DNA of 64,000 nt, taken from positions 207,501 to 271,500 of the forward strand of contig CAWZYM010000232.1 of the NCBI GenBank assembly GCA_963966185.1, in the 5' to 3' direction. Below are positions 39,544 through 53,761 of the stretch, piece by piece. Positions within the stretch are counted from its first letter, which is position 1. Each line of letters begins with the position of its first letter. A program made the position numbers and the translations under genes. Under the pieces are notes generated by a model. That model was not told the DNA's origin and searched no databases. It was given only the letters and a program-made list of their open reading frames with translations. Origin of the DNA: Rhabditoides inermis (Eukaryota > Nematoda > Chromadorea > Rhabditida > Rhabditidae).

Positions 39544-42032
39544 TCTGAAAAGTGAATCATGCAACGGCTATCACCTCCTATATGTGTTTTCATAACCACT
39601 TGAAAAAATGTGGCGGGGTATCCGTGGTACAAAGTCATAAAGTGTTTTTCATATGTCACGTAACGGAACCGCGCCCATTGAGCAAAGCAGAGGAAGCAGA
39701 GCTGTGAAGAAAAATGAAATATGTATGAGAGATGACAGATACATGAAAACTACTCATAGGAAACACGTACAGTATTACAGTACGGGTAGAAAAGACGGAA
39801 GTTTGACCAAGAAATGAGATGTGTAATGTGTTGTGTGTTATGATCATGCAGCAACAATCAAATAAAGTGAAATTATATAGTAGAAATCTTTTGCTTAGTG
39901 AGCGGAGCGGTTGCGAAATAGACGTATGTATACCCACACGCTAGTAGGATGTTACACTGTGAAAGGAATGGAAATAAAATAGCAACATTGACCACATGGC
40001 ATAACAACATAGATCATTAGGATCGAGACGAACAGAGTACTTTCACATGTGGCAATCTACATAAATATACATACGTTTTGGTGAGCAGCAGTGTACTGAA
40101 ACAAGATAACAGAGAAACACTCTCACGTCAAAAGGCGTGAGACAAGCTTTGCAGCTATTCTTATAAAAGTTGTGAGTGCTACTGTGATAGTGCAGTCACA
40201 AGCTCCACTGCACCCTCTCTTATCAATGATCTACAGATCTACAGCACAGAAAGGCTCAACATTCTCAACAGCCTAGACGCACGCTGACACCAGCGAGAAA
40301 AAGAGATGTGAGCTGTTTGACATATTGATGGAGCACTATTGCATACATCCTGAGAACGGAGAGAGAGGGAGAGAGAGAATGGGGAGAGAGATAGAGAGAG
40401 GGTGCGGAGACGAGAAGAGAGAAAGAGCGACAGAGAGAGAGGGGGGGGGGGAGAAGCTGATCGATTGTAAACTACAGAGAGAATGCGACTGCTATGGAAT
40501 AACCCTGCGAACAAAATGGTGCTGAATGCTGAATGAGTGGAAATGTGGAAAGTGAGTTACTATCAGTTTCTTATCTGCTTCAACCCGTCGCGTGAGGGGG
40601 TTAGACACACTGGTCTCTTCTTTCTTTTGTCTGAGACGGCGAGATAAAGCAAAAACAGAGCGCGCGGCAAAAGGGCAAAAGGGAAAGAAGCGTGCACGTG
40701 TGTCAGTGGAATGTGTCTCGGATAGGATTGAGTGTCCGATTAAATGCCCGCAGTTTGATATGCATGACCTGTGTCTGTGAGTGACCAGAGGTGTCGCCTA
40801 ATATGCACCTGCAGTCTCTGTGCTCTGCTGCTCAAACGTCCTCTTTCCCTGTTTACTGGGAAACACAGAATGATTTTGTCGATTCGTCCAAACTGGTCTC
40901 GTTCCCCATATAGGAATGTGCAGGTGCAAGTGCCAGCAAGGCGCAACTGTACACAAAACATAGCATACAGGAATGATGATCCTTACCCTTCTCGCATTTT
41001 TTCGGCTCGCTTTTCGATCGCTTTCGAATCTCACAATTCTGTAAAATTCTAATATTTAACTAAAAAGTAGTGCTCACTGAGTTACAACAATACACCAACA
41101 ACAGATTATATTGTTCAATGATTGTCTGTAGAATGTAGTCTATCAGTGCCTGTAGTTGTATTTTGGATGTTTTTCGCATATAAAATCATTTTATTCATTT
41201 TATGGTTACACCAAAACAGGAGAAAAATGATAGCTGTCTGTTAAAAGTGAACATCTGCAACTACAGCTCTCTAAACTCTCATTGCTCTCATAGCTATAGC
41301 TCTAACTCTCGTTTCTTCACGTAATTTTTTTCCGCATTCTTGCACAAGGTGCGGTTATTGGGAAGCAATTCCGAAGTGTTCGGGAGTGTAATCCGAAGGC
41401 AATTCGGGAGTGTTCTGGGGGCGAATCGAAAAACAATTCCGAAGTCCCGAAGTGTTTCGGGGGCATTCGGGAGTAAAGAGACGACCGCAACTACAATTGT
41501 AAATAAAGACATGCAGGCGGTCGTTGATCGATCGCGTCTCTCGTTGCCTCACTCACTTTACTCTCAAGATCGTATGATATCTCTGTGCTCTCTGGCGCGA
41601 TAACTGACTTTCCACTGTATCCTTTATCAAACATTTTACATTTGTGAAGCGTTATCAGACTTGTGACTTGTAGTTGTATTTAAAGCACGCTTTTTTCAGT
41701 CACTAACATCAAATGTTTACAATAACATTACAAACATATTATAATGTTATATTGCTCATCTCTGATTGTAACATGTTTATCGCAGTCTTTCGTTCATGTT
41801 TTTGCTTTCTATCGCATTGATTACTTCATATTATGTGTTATGTGTTATGTGTTATGTGTGATGTGTCTAAACAAGTACAAGCTTGCGCGTGCTTCATTAT
41901 TAATATCTTATAAATTCAAACATAGACGATATTTAGCAAATTTAATGTGACCGTTCTTACCAAACTTGCACACGTACAATCTTTTTTCGAACTTTTTTCA
42001 ACCCGCTTTCATGCAATGGATTTGATTCGCAG
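39544..42032. other. Gene-poor region of 2.5 kb
   Basis: No coding exon recognised between the 5' ends of the GLUT-like gene (-) and the chemoreceptor gene (+). It holds a GA-rich run at about 40353-40450, an isolated TATAAAAG word near 40160, and a block of repeated AATTCGGGAGTGTT-like words at 41361-41475. The last 900 bp are AT-rich. It probably contains promoters for both flanking genes. Confidence 0.55.
41361..41475. repeat. Short degenerate repeat cluster
   Basis: Several imperfect copies of a word like AATTCGGGAGTGTT, AATTCCGAAGTGTT and GAAGTGTTTCGGGGG, spaced 20-40 bp. Similar words recur at 61645-61705 in an intron of another gene, which points to a dispersed repeat. Confidence 0.6.
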
Positions 42033-44604
42033 ATGCTGGCAGGCCACGAGATACCCCGTCCTCCCATTCCCCTCGGACAGATCATACTCTCTATAAGTAC
42101 GTGGTTATCCATGTCTATCTACGCCATCGTACTTTTTGTCATAAGCAAGAAGGTATTTCAAAGTTTTTATGAGTAAAGATACTGTGGAATATTCTCTCAT
42201 CGTCCGTTTTCATAAAATAGCGCTAGATAATGGAAGAGCATCGAAAATTTGAGTTCAACTCAAGGGTCTGTTGATCGTTTCTGAGCACGTCACGGCGAAA
42301 ATGTAGAATTCTCGTTCAACGTGCATTTGAATGATCCTTTCATGACGCATTTTCAGAAATTACTGGGAAAAGCAAGAGATTCATTATTTCTCATTATCCG
42401 ATACCAGGTCGTTTATTATCATCTTGATGTTTTTTTTCTAATTCAAGTTACGTTCAGGCAGTTGCACAGTTTTTGATATTTTCGCTCATTGAGCTGACGA
42501 TGCGACCGAGGAAGTACCGGTGAGTAGGGAAAAGAAGCCAAGATAGAGACACTGTGGATTGCGGTGTGCCACAGGTCTTAGGTCTTAGACCTTTTCTTTT
42601 TAAATGCGAGGTTATCATCACATGCAAAAGGTCTATTTATGACACTTCACGTTTCTGACGAATATTTCTGACGATGAGGGTGAAGGCGTCCTCTGATATT
42701 ATTATGAGGGTCATTTGTTATCATTATTTCAAAGTGTTCTTTAATCTGTCGGCGCGCGCTATGCCATGTTTCAATGCGCAGTCGACAGTGTTTCTGACAG
42801 TATGAGTATGCGACCAAGGGAGGTCTCACAATATCTGCAATCAAATCACAGGTTCTGCACCTGAGAAAAATATGAACCTTATAAGTACCAATTGTTCCGA
42901 CGCATGGCATTGACTTTTGTGTCACCTTTCATTCATATATTTGTGTGCAGCCACACACTTTGCATTCATACATCACCTGCATAAGAAATGACGAACGATT
43001 GAAATAGACAGCAGGAAGTGAGAATAGCTATTCATATCGATGTACCTTCAAATACTAGGTAATGAGTATCTGTGTAGTTAGAATAGTTTAGTGCAACACG
43101 AAAACGTAACTCTTACAAATATTTTACAGACAAAAAATGAGAAATGAGGAACAATATATATATGATAGTAAGTTAAATGTGTCATAAACATGACCTGATT
43201 CTCTTAAAAGTACTAATTTTAAATCTAAATTTTACTCAGTATAACCTCATACAATACACGATCAATGGGATGTTTTATATTTCAGATATCTGTTCGACTG
43301 GGACGATTCCCCTCACTGGCTTCCCGCATTCAATTATTTTGCATTTGGATTTTGTAGAAACAATATCTTACTCGGTATGTTGTGTATACAGCTAATACTG
43401 TCACACTCTTCTATGTTATGAAAACGTTTTCCATATCAGGAAACGTGGTTCTTGCTGTCAATCGTTTCACTGTGTTCTACATTCCGACCGAATATGATAA
43501 AGTAAGCGAGCTGACACAGAATATCCGGTGGCTTCAGTTATATGAATATTCCCGCATATTTGACACGAAAATTTCAAATTCTTGAACGAGATAATCCTAA
43601 ATATCGTAATCCTACTGTGACTAGTATTGTTATCAGCTGTGGTCGCATCGAAACATCCTGTTATTCTACTGGTTCGTCTGGCTGCTTTCCTTTTCTTCCA
43701 CTTATTGGATGTATCCCCTGTATGATGATGAGATATTCTTCGTCATTCTACCCAATGGAATCATGCAGTTATATGGAGGCACCGTCAGCAACGTCAGTTT
43801 TTCTGAAAGCGTCAGTTTTTCTGAAACGATTTCTGAAAGCGTCTACAGTAAACACGATAGTGAATAGAGTTTGTGAAAAATGTTCGATTAGTTTAGTTAT
43901 GACTGTTATGAGAGCGAGAAAGAGAGTAAGATCTGTCAGTAATGTAATAATATTGATCTAACAGATCGTATTATTTCAGTTAGAGACACACAAAGTCTCT
44001 GTGGTCGGCTGTCTGATTGTTCTCACCTGCACTCTCATGTATGCAGCTTGTGTATACAAAGCCGGGAAACTCGCCTCCCTTCTCTTCCACTCTCGGAACA
44101 AAGCGAGTATTTAGATTTGCCACATTCGTCTTAGTGGTTCTATTTGAAGAACTGTGAATTTTAAGATTTCGATGGAACAACGTTCGCTCTTCCTATCCGT
44201 CGTTCTCTTTCTTCCATCAGTACCAGAGGTCGCTCGCTCGGTGGTCCAATCAGTAGCATTTGTCTCCAACGATTTCGACACGATTAAATGCACCTCTGAG
44301 ATTGCGTAAGATATCACACTTTGCATTCCGTATTATCTCAGTCTACTGCAGATTCTACATATTGGAGATTTTGTGTTCAGTGCCATGCTGGGCGATTCTC
44401 GCCACAAACAAAGACGTCTCGCGACTCTGTCTCAACCTGGTATTCAGAAAACGATTCCAGGTGAGGCGTGGGTGACAATGACTGATATAAGAGGATACTC
44501 AGATCTCGCAGATCTCGCGAGTCTCCGACAGCACAAATCAGCGACAGGCATTCGAGAAGCACTCATCTCATAACCAGACTGCAGACACCACAGACCGCGT
44601 CTGA
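42033..44604 (+). CDS. Serpentine chemoreceptor, Srg/Srv type
   Basis: A seven-helix G-protein-coupled receptor of the nematode chemoreceptor class, expected in sensory neuron cilia. Exons join in phase: TM1 (LSISTWLSMSIYAIVLFVI), a LLGKARDSLFLIIRYQ segment, TM2, TM3 with ISGNVVLAVNRFTVFYIP (LAVNRFT replaces the DRY-type motif and is diagnostic of Srg/Srv families), TM4 (LLFYWFVWLLSFSSTYWMYP), TM5 (GCLIVLTCTLMYAACVY), TM6 after SRNKISMEQRSLFLSVV, and TM7 ending CWAILATNKDVSRLCLN. It ends in a polar tail with stop TGA at 44602-44604. TTCGCAG abuts the ATG. The intron 44103-44165 starts GCGAGT and is needed to keep the frame. The third intron (about 42520-43285) is large and may hold a repeat relic. 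The gene appears intact. Confidence 0.85.
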
Positions 44605-44903
44605 TCTCTCATCACTCCCGTTAGTGTACCTACCATTCTCATTCACCTCATTGTGAATAACCTGAACAACTCTTTTTAACTAGCAGAAGACATTGCATGA
44701 TGAAAGTACGCCGCCCGCGACATGAACATGAACAGAACAAATCACCCAAATGTATAGTTTATCAAAAACGAAATAACGTAATACGTAAATATACGAGGTT
44801 TGGATACTCGATACACAAAAATATGTAAAAGCAAAAGGGATGATGAAACCATGATGAAACGGTTGAGGTAACGGGGAGTAACAATACAGTGTGAGAGACA
44901 GAT

Positions 44904-44994
44904 TCACTCACAGTCACCCCTGTAGTAGGCGTTGATAGCCCCGTAGTCCGGCATCGGAGAGTCGCGAACTGCACCAACCTGCAATACACCCAGT

Positions 44995-45068
<74 letters not shown>

Positions 45069-47293
45069 CACTCTCACCTTCTCGCACAGCTGATCGAGCC
45101 ACTCCTCCTCCCGCGGGTATTCCGAGCAACCCCGCCGGAACTCCCCCACATCCACACGCAACTCACACCCGTTCGAGTGAGAGTAGCCTGCAAGACGCAT
45201 GCCACTTCACTCCTTGACACACCATCCATTCCAACATGTCATGTACGATCATTTCCACTCACGCTTGAACCCTGTGAGCAGCTGAGTGTAGAACGAGAGG
45301 TCGCCCTTGGAGGTGAGCGGGATGTTCGAGACGAGCAGGACGGACATCTGCACAAAGAGGGATGGGATTGAACGAGAGAGAGAGAGAGAGAGAGGGGGAT
45401 GGAGAGAGAGAGAAAGAGAGAGAGAGAGAGGGATGGAGAGAGAGAGAGAGAGACCCACGTTGTCGATGGGGTGTATGTAGTTGAAGCATCGGGCGACCGT
45501 GTCCTTGAGCATACCTCCACTCAGCTGTGACGGAGACGGGTCGTCTCAAAGTATGTTGCTGTATGAGTCAATTTATTCGAATAAGTTGCATTCAAAAAAA
45601 CTAACAAATACGTAATAATTGCACTCACTCAAGTCCACCTCGAGATTGAACTTGTCACAGTGCTGCGAGAGTTGGTACACTGATGCCAGCCTGGAAAAAT
45701 CAAGATACAGTAGATCAAGATACAGCTGATGAATACAGTACTAACCTGTGCACGTTGGTGACAGAGAGCGAGATCCTGTCAGGGTGAAGACCCGCGTCTC
45801 CCACTGCCTTCGCTATCACACCGATCTCAACAGTTACAATATCAAATATTTGATTCGCATACACCATTGCTTGCAATTATGTAATATGTTCATTTCATTG
45901 TCACTAAAGGAACAAAAATATATGCGGACTCACTGACACCTGCCACCCCCATACAATACCTCGTCGGGCCACTCCTCCTGGTCCTCCTTGAGAATGTCGA
46001 GGTGCAGGTGGGAGACGTTCCGGCAGCAGCACACCAACCACGCCTACAAGCGAATGAGTGAGGAACAAGACATCTGGACAACGCACCGCCATGTTCTCAA
46101 TGATGTTCTCGATGTCTGTCACCATCTCGATGTGCACTTCCAATGCCTACAATGAAGAATATGAATATGAGGATGATAGGGGAGGGAAAAGTGTAGAGAG
46201 AGGGAGAAGGACGGAGAGGGAGAGGGAGAGGGATAAGATAAGCCGACCTGCTCGAACTTGAAGCGATGAAGTGCGCGATATGTGGGGTCGGTCTTATCGG
46301 GCTCCCCGTCAATCTCATCCCACTCATCTTCGTCCGCCGATGCTGAAGGTAATAAAGACAGGTACACACGGGGCACTATTCGAAATCCAAAATATCTCAC
46401 TTATCATGATCTATCATACACATATTTTTTACGTTTTGAAAAGGCATACCCGGCTCGCACTGAAAGAAGCGGACGCCGTCGAGGCGTAGTCTGTGGAGGC
46501 TGGAGAGAGAGACGGCGCGAGGTAGGATGAGCATCAGCACAAGCCACTCCACCATGTGACAGTCCTACGACACGGACACCATACAGGAAAACGGAATGTG
46601 AAATATGCATACCGCATCGAGAATGGCTCCGGGTCCGTGGACGAATACATCGGAGATGCGGTCCGAGTGGAGGGACAAGATGGAGTTTATGCAGCGGCCT
46701 GGAGACAGCAAGTCCAACACTCATCATCGGCGATTCTAGCTCAATGGAAAGAACAGTAACACACCGAGCCTCTTGATAGCGGCAGCGCGCTTTTTCTTGT
46801 GCTTGGGAGGGAACTGCATCGACACCTTCTGACCGCCGAACCACACCTCCACAGTACATGGAGGTTCAGAGTGTTCGCACAACAGATTCGAACACGTAAC
46901 ACACCGTGCTGGTGAAGCAGGGATTGATGATGTTCACATGGAGCGTCTCCCAGTCTCGATCGCAGGTCACGTCTGCGTACTCCCTGCACACCTCCCGCAT
47001 TGCTGACGAACAGCGGCGGAGGCAGTTGCGGTACTGGAAGGGGATTAGGGATAGTCAAGTGATATCTCGAAATAGGGACGCGACTCACCTCGACATTGAG
47101 GTAGTTGAAGATGGTGCGCCATGCCTCGATAGGAAGAGACGACAGCGGGTGGGGCGAATCGAGCGAAGCGCGCATCTGCCCCACACTCTTGTCAGCCAGT
47201 CGAATTGAGTGCACTCACCTCGCCACTGCGCGATTTCATGTTTTCACCGTCGATCTTGGCCCTTTTCGAAGCAGGTCCCTTCTGATTCGACAT
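44904..47293 (-). CDS. F-box protein
   Basis: Probably a substrate adaptor of an SCF ubiquitin ligase. ATG at 47293, with TTGCAG 1 nt before it. After a basic lead with a possible nuclear signal (KRAKIDGE), an F-box follows: LSSLPIEAWRTIFNYLNVE, then an LRRCSSAMREVCREY helix. The remaining roughly 450 residues are leucine-rich (VHRLASVYQLSQHCDKFNLE, LHRLRLDGVRF, VSHLHLDILKED), which suggests irregular leucine-rich repeats for substrate binding, plus an acidic insert (DEDEWDEIDGEPDK). Stop TGA at 44906-44904. Large F-box families evolve quickly in nematodes. Two introns hold (CT)n or (GA)n. The F-box call is good; the repeat type is inference. Confidence 0.75.
44998..45069. repeat. (CT)n tract in an F-box gene intron
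   Basis: About 60 bp of pure CT plus flanking imperfect units fills the last intron of the F-box gene. Confidence 0.95.
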
Positions 47294-48118
47294 GCTGCAA
47301 TGTAAAACGTTCTTAGAAATCGAAAACAAACGGAAAACGAAAAAGATCAGTGAAAACACATGCGAGGTGAGACGACAACAATAGCAGGAAGTCGCCTGTC
47401 TCTACATGTGTCCCCTCGCCCCGCCCCTTCTCATGTGACAGTTTCCCGCGCAAATGATTTGTTCACTCTTTCAGATTCACAATACCACAGGTTTTGTATG
47501 AACGATTTTCGATCACGACATACGACTAAATTTAACAATATTATAAAGAGAAACTGTGATAGAGATTATAAAGAAGATGTGTTTTGTTGAATCCTTTCGG
47601 AAAGCAGTCGACATCGAGATGTCGTTTCGTCTTCGCGGAAGCATTTTTGTGGGTTTCCATTCGTAAGGGAACAGTCAACTCCTGGCATCTTCTTGATCTT
47701 CTGATACTTCTGATTATTTCCACCCTATTCCACACATCTAATAGCATCTCATCTCACACCTGACCGAATCAGAAAGAAGCCAACGCCGGAGGTCCCTTCG
47801 GCCTTTTGATACACTTCCGTCTCGTTCACTCATGTCGGGTGCATGTGAATGCCATTGTGGCGACAATTGTGACATTTGACTGACATCGAACGTTTCACCG
47901 GTGTACTGTCAGGGATGTGTTGTAGACACAGAGGCTGTCCTAACTGACTTCATGCGAAAAAAAGATTGTACCCACTTGGTCAAATAGGCGAGCATCAAGA
48001 CGTTGATTCAAAACATTTATTCTCTTCGCACAATTACCAACTCAACTGTAAGCATATTTCATTCACCATAAACATTGGACTACAACTTGATTGAAACTGT
48101 AAGGGGTTGGGGGCGGAT
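47294..48118. other. Intergenic region
   Basis: Between the F-box gene start and the SLC6-like gene end, both on the minus strand. It holds AATAAA (minus) at 48016-48021, about 100 nt past the SLC6-like stop codon. No coding exon was recognised. Confidence 0.6.
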
Positions 48119-51764
<3,646 letters not shown>

Positions 51765-51961
51765 CCTAAGCCAACAACTCAGCGGTTATACCACTGCGAC
51801 TGGCAATAACTGGCACAGAAATAGGGAGTGTTTACCTGCCGACCGGCCTACGAGGATGCTGCGAGAGAAGTGGCAGAATGCGGGCAATATAAACAACGTC
51901 ATTTCATCATTGAGACAGGTAAATTCGAGTTGGGCACGTTTGTTCACCATTCATTCATTCA

Positions 51962-53455
51962 TCAGACGACATTGACGACGACTCTCGCGTTGCCGCCTCG
52001 GGATTCGTCGGTTTCAGGAGTGACGGATATCTGAAATGTCTTCTTCACTCGCTTGAAGCGATGCAGGAGAGGAATGCGAGTGAGAAGTGAGACGGTGTAC
52101 TATCTGAAACAGAATGTTGTGATGTGAGAAAGAAGGGAGGGAGGTGTTACCGATATGGTTTGTACAAGACCAGCAACACACACGTGCCTGTGATCCCATG
52201 ACATGACAGACCCATGATCCACTCGCCTTTGTCTGGAAAGGTCTGATTCACCGATGACGTCATTCTCACTCTGCCACGCCCACGCCTCGGAGAGAAGGAC
52301 GTCGACGAGAACGGCCACTGGAACCACCATGGCGGTGAGATAGAGGCCCATCTGAAGAAGGGAACGAGTGGATAAGAGGAGAGACCAGACTTGTACTGGC
52401 TCAGAAAGATGTAGTCAAGATCGAAAACGGTAGTGCAAATTCAGATCATTCTCCGAAAGAACATCTAACGATCTCAGAACGTTGCCTATTACCTACGACA
52501 TACATCAGAAATTATCTTTTTTTCTTCTTTTTGGCACGAAATTTGGAGAGGTATATTATATTCATTGCGGTAATCGACATTTGATTGAACTGAAAGAGCA
52601 CCTGCACGAACAATATGTATGTGAGTTTCAATTGTAGTTTTCGCGTCGCCGCGCGACTTCTTTTTCTTGTGCAGTTGATATAGCGTTCCATAGGCGCAAA
52701 ATGTTCCCAGCTCCGTCGTGTCCGGTAACTCTGACTCTCTGCCGAAAGCGTACTCTCTCGCGTTTTCTGCGCGCCACGCCGGTTGCGAGAGACTGCGAGA
52801 GGGAAATAGAGGGTAATAGAAGGAAATAGAGGGGAATAGAGGAGAATAGAGGGTAATAGAAGGAAATAGAGGGGAATAGAGGGGAATAGAGGGAAATAAA
52901 GAGAAATAGAGGGAAATAGAGAGAAATAGAGGGAAATAGAGGGAAATAGAAGGGAATAGAGGGGAGAAGAGGGGAATAGAGGGAAATGGAGAGAAAGAGA
53001 GGAAAATAGAGAGACATAGAGGGAAATAGAGGGAAATAGAAGGGAATAGAGGGGAATAGAGGGAAATGGAGAGAAATAGAGGGGAATAGAGAGAAATAGA
53101 GAGAAATAGAGGGAAATAGAGGGAAATAGAGGAAAATAGAAGGGAATAGAGGGGAATAGAGGGAAATAGAGAGAAATAGAGGGGAAAAGGAGAGAAATAG
53201 AGAGAAATAGAGGAAAATAGAGGGAAATAGAGGGAAATAGAGGGGAGTAGAGGGGAGTAGAGGGGGAATAACACACCATGATGTTACCATGTTTGTGAAT
53301 ATGTGCCACTTGTAGGTTTTCATCGACTTATCGGATTTCGTGGCAATGACAAAAAGTGAGAAGAGTGAGAGAGGAATAGTGACACAGGATGTCACGTGAC
53401 AGAATGTCACCAGTTTCTCATGAGCTGCTATACTGAACGATGTCCAGTTCGACAT
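51962..53455 (-). pseudogene. Broken Srh-like chemoreceptor with a satellite core
   Basis: The first exon is intact (MSNWTSFSIAAHEKLVTFCH, then SDKSMKTYKWHIFTNM and a GTAACA donor) and matches the intact relative at 58833-60478. The exons for TM2-TM5 are missing. In their place lies a 10-bp minisatellite (52801-53270). Coding similarity resumes at ELGTFCAYGTLYQLHKKKK, but a one-base frame slip separates this from the continuing AATRKLQLKLTYILFVQ. The last joints after VLYKPYR also miss phase. The end reads LLTRIPLLHRFKRVKK with stop TGA at 51964-51962. Loss of four helices plus frame errors makes a working receptor very unlikely. Confidence 0.8.
52801..53270. repeat. 10-bp minisatellite (GGGRAATAGA)
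   Basis: About 47 head-to-tail units of exactly 10 bp, consensus GGGAAATAGA with GGGGAATAGA and GAGAAATAGA variants. The period stays in register until about 53180. A higher-order pattern of about 90 bp is visible (blocks near 52931, 53021 and 53111). On the minus strand all three frames are open and encode the same ten-residue repeat, so long ORFs here are not genes. Confidence 0.95.
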
Positions 53456-53761
53456 TTTTCATGACTGGAAGCTTCGAGAATCAAAAACGTTAAGTATTGC
53501 CACGTTGCAGCTGTGTTTACTTCACAGAAAACAGTGATCAACTATATCACCTATATCGCATATTTATTTCACCTGCGGGAGAAATAACACTTCTAAAAAA
53601 TTGAGAGAGCTACTTACAGTAGACTGCGATCCGAGGAGAGTCTTATGTGTATCATACCCACTAGGATCCACGTCGCCTCTAGAGCACTCTAACCATGTCC
53701 TGTCCTGAGATGAAACGGACGTAAGAAGAGAGACGCAAAACGCGAAATTTTTTGCCTTAGA

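Noticed and set aside
40160..40167. TATAAAAG on the plus strand
   Set aside because: No coding exon follows within a reasonable distance, so it is probably chance.
42647..42925. Minus-strand ORF with several Cys in a chemoreceptor intron
   Set aside because: No family match that I can support and no splice context. Possibly a mobile-element relic, but unproven.
52489..53309. Three overlapping minus-strand ORFs of 260-275 residues
   Set aside because: They are the 10-bp satellite read in three frames, all giving the same low-complexity peptide.
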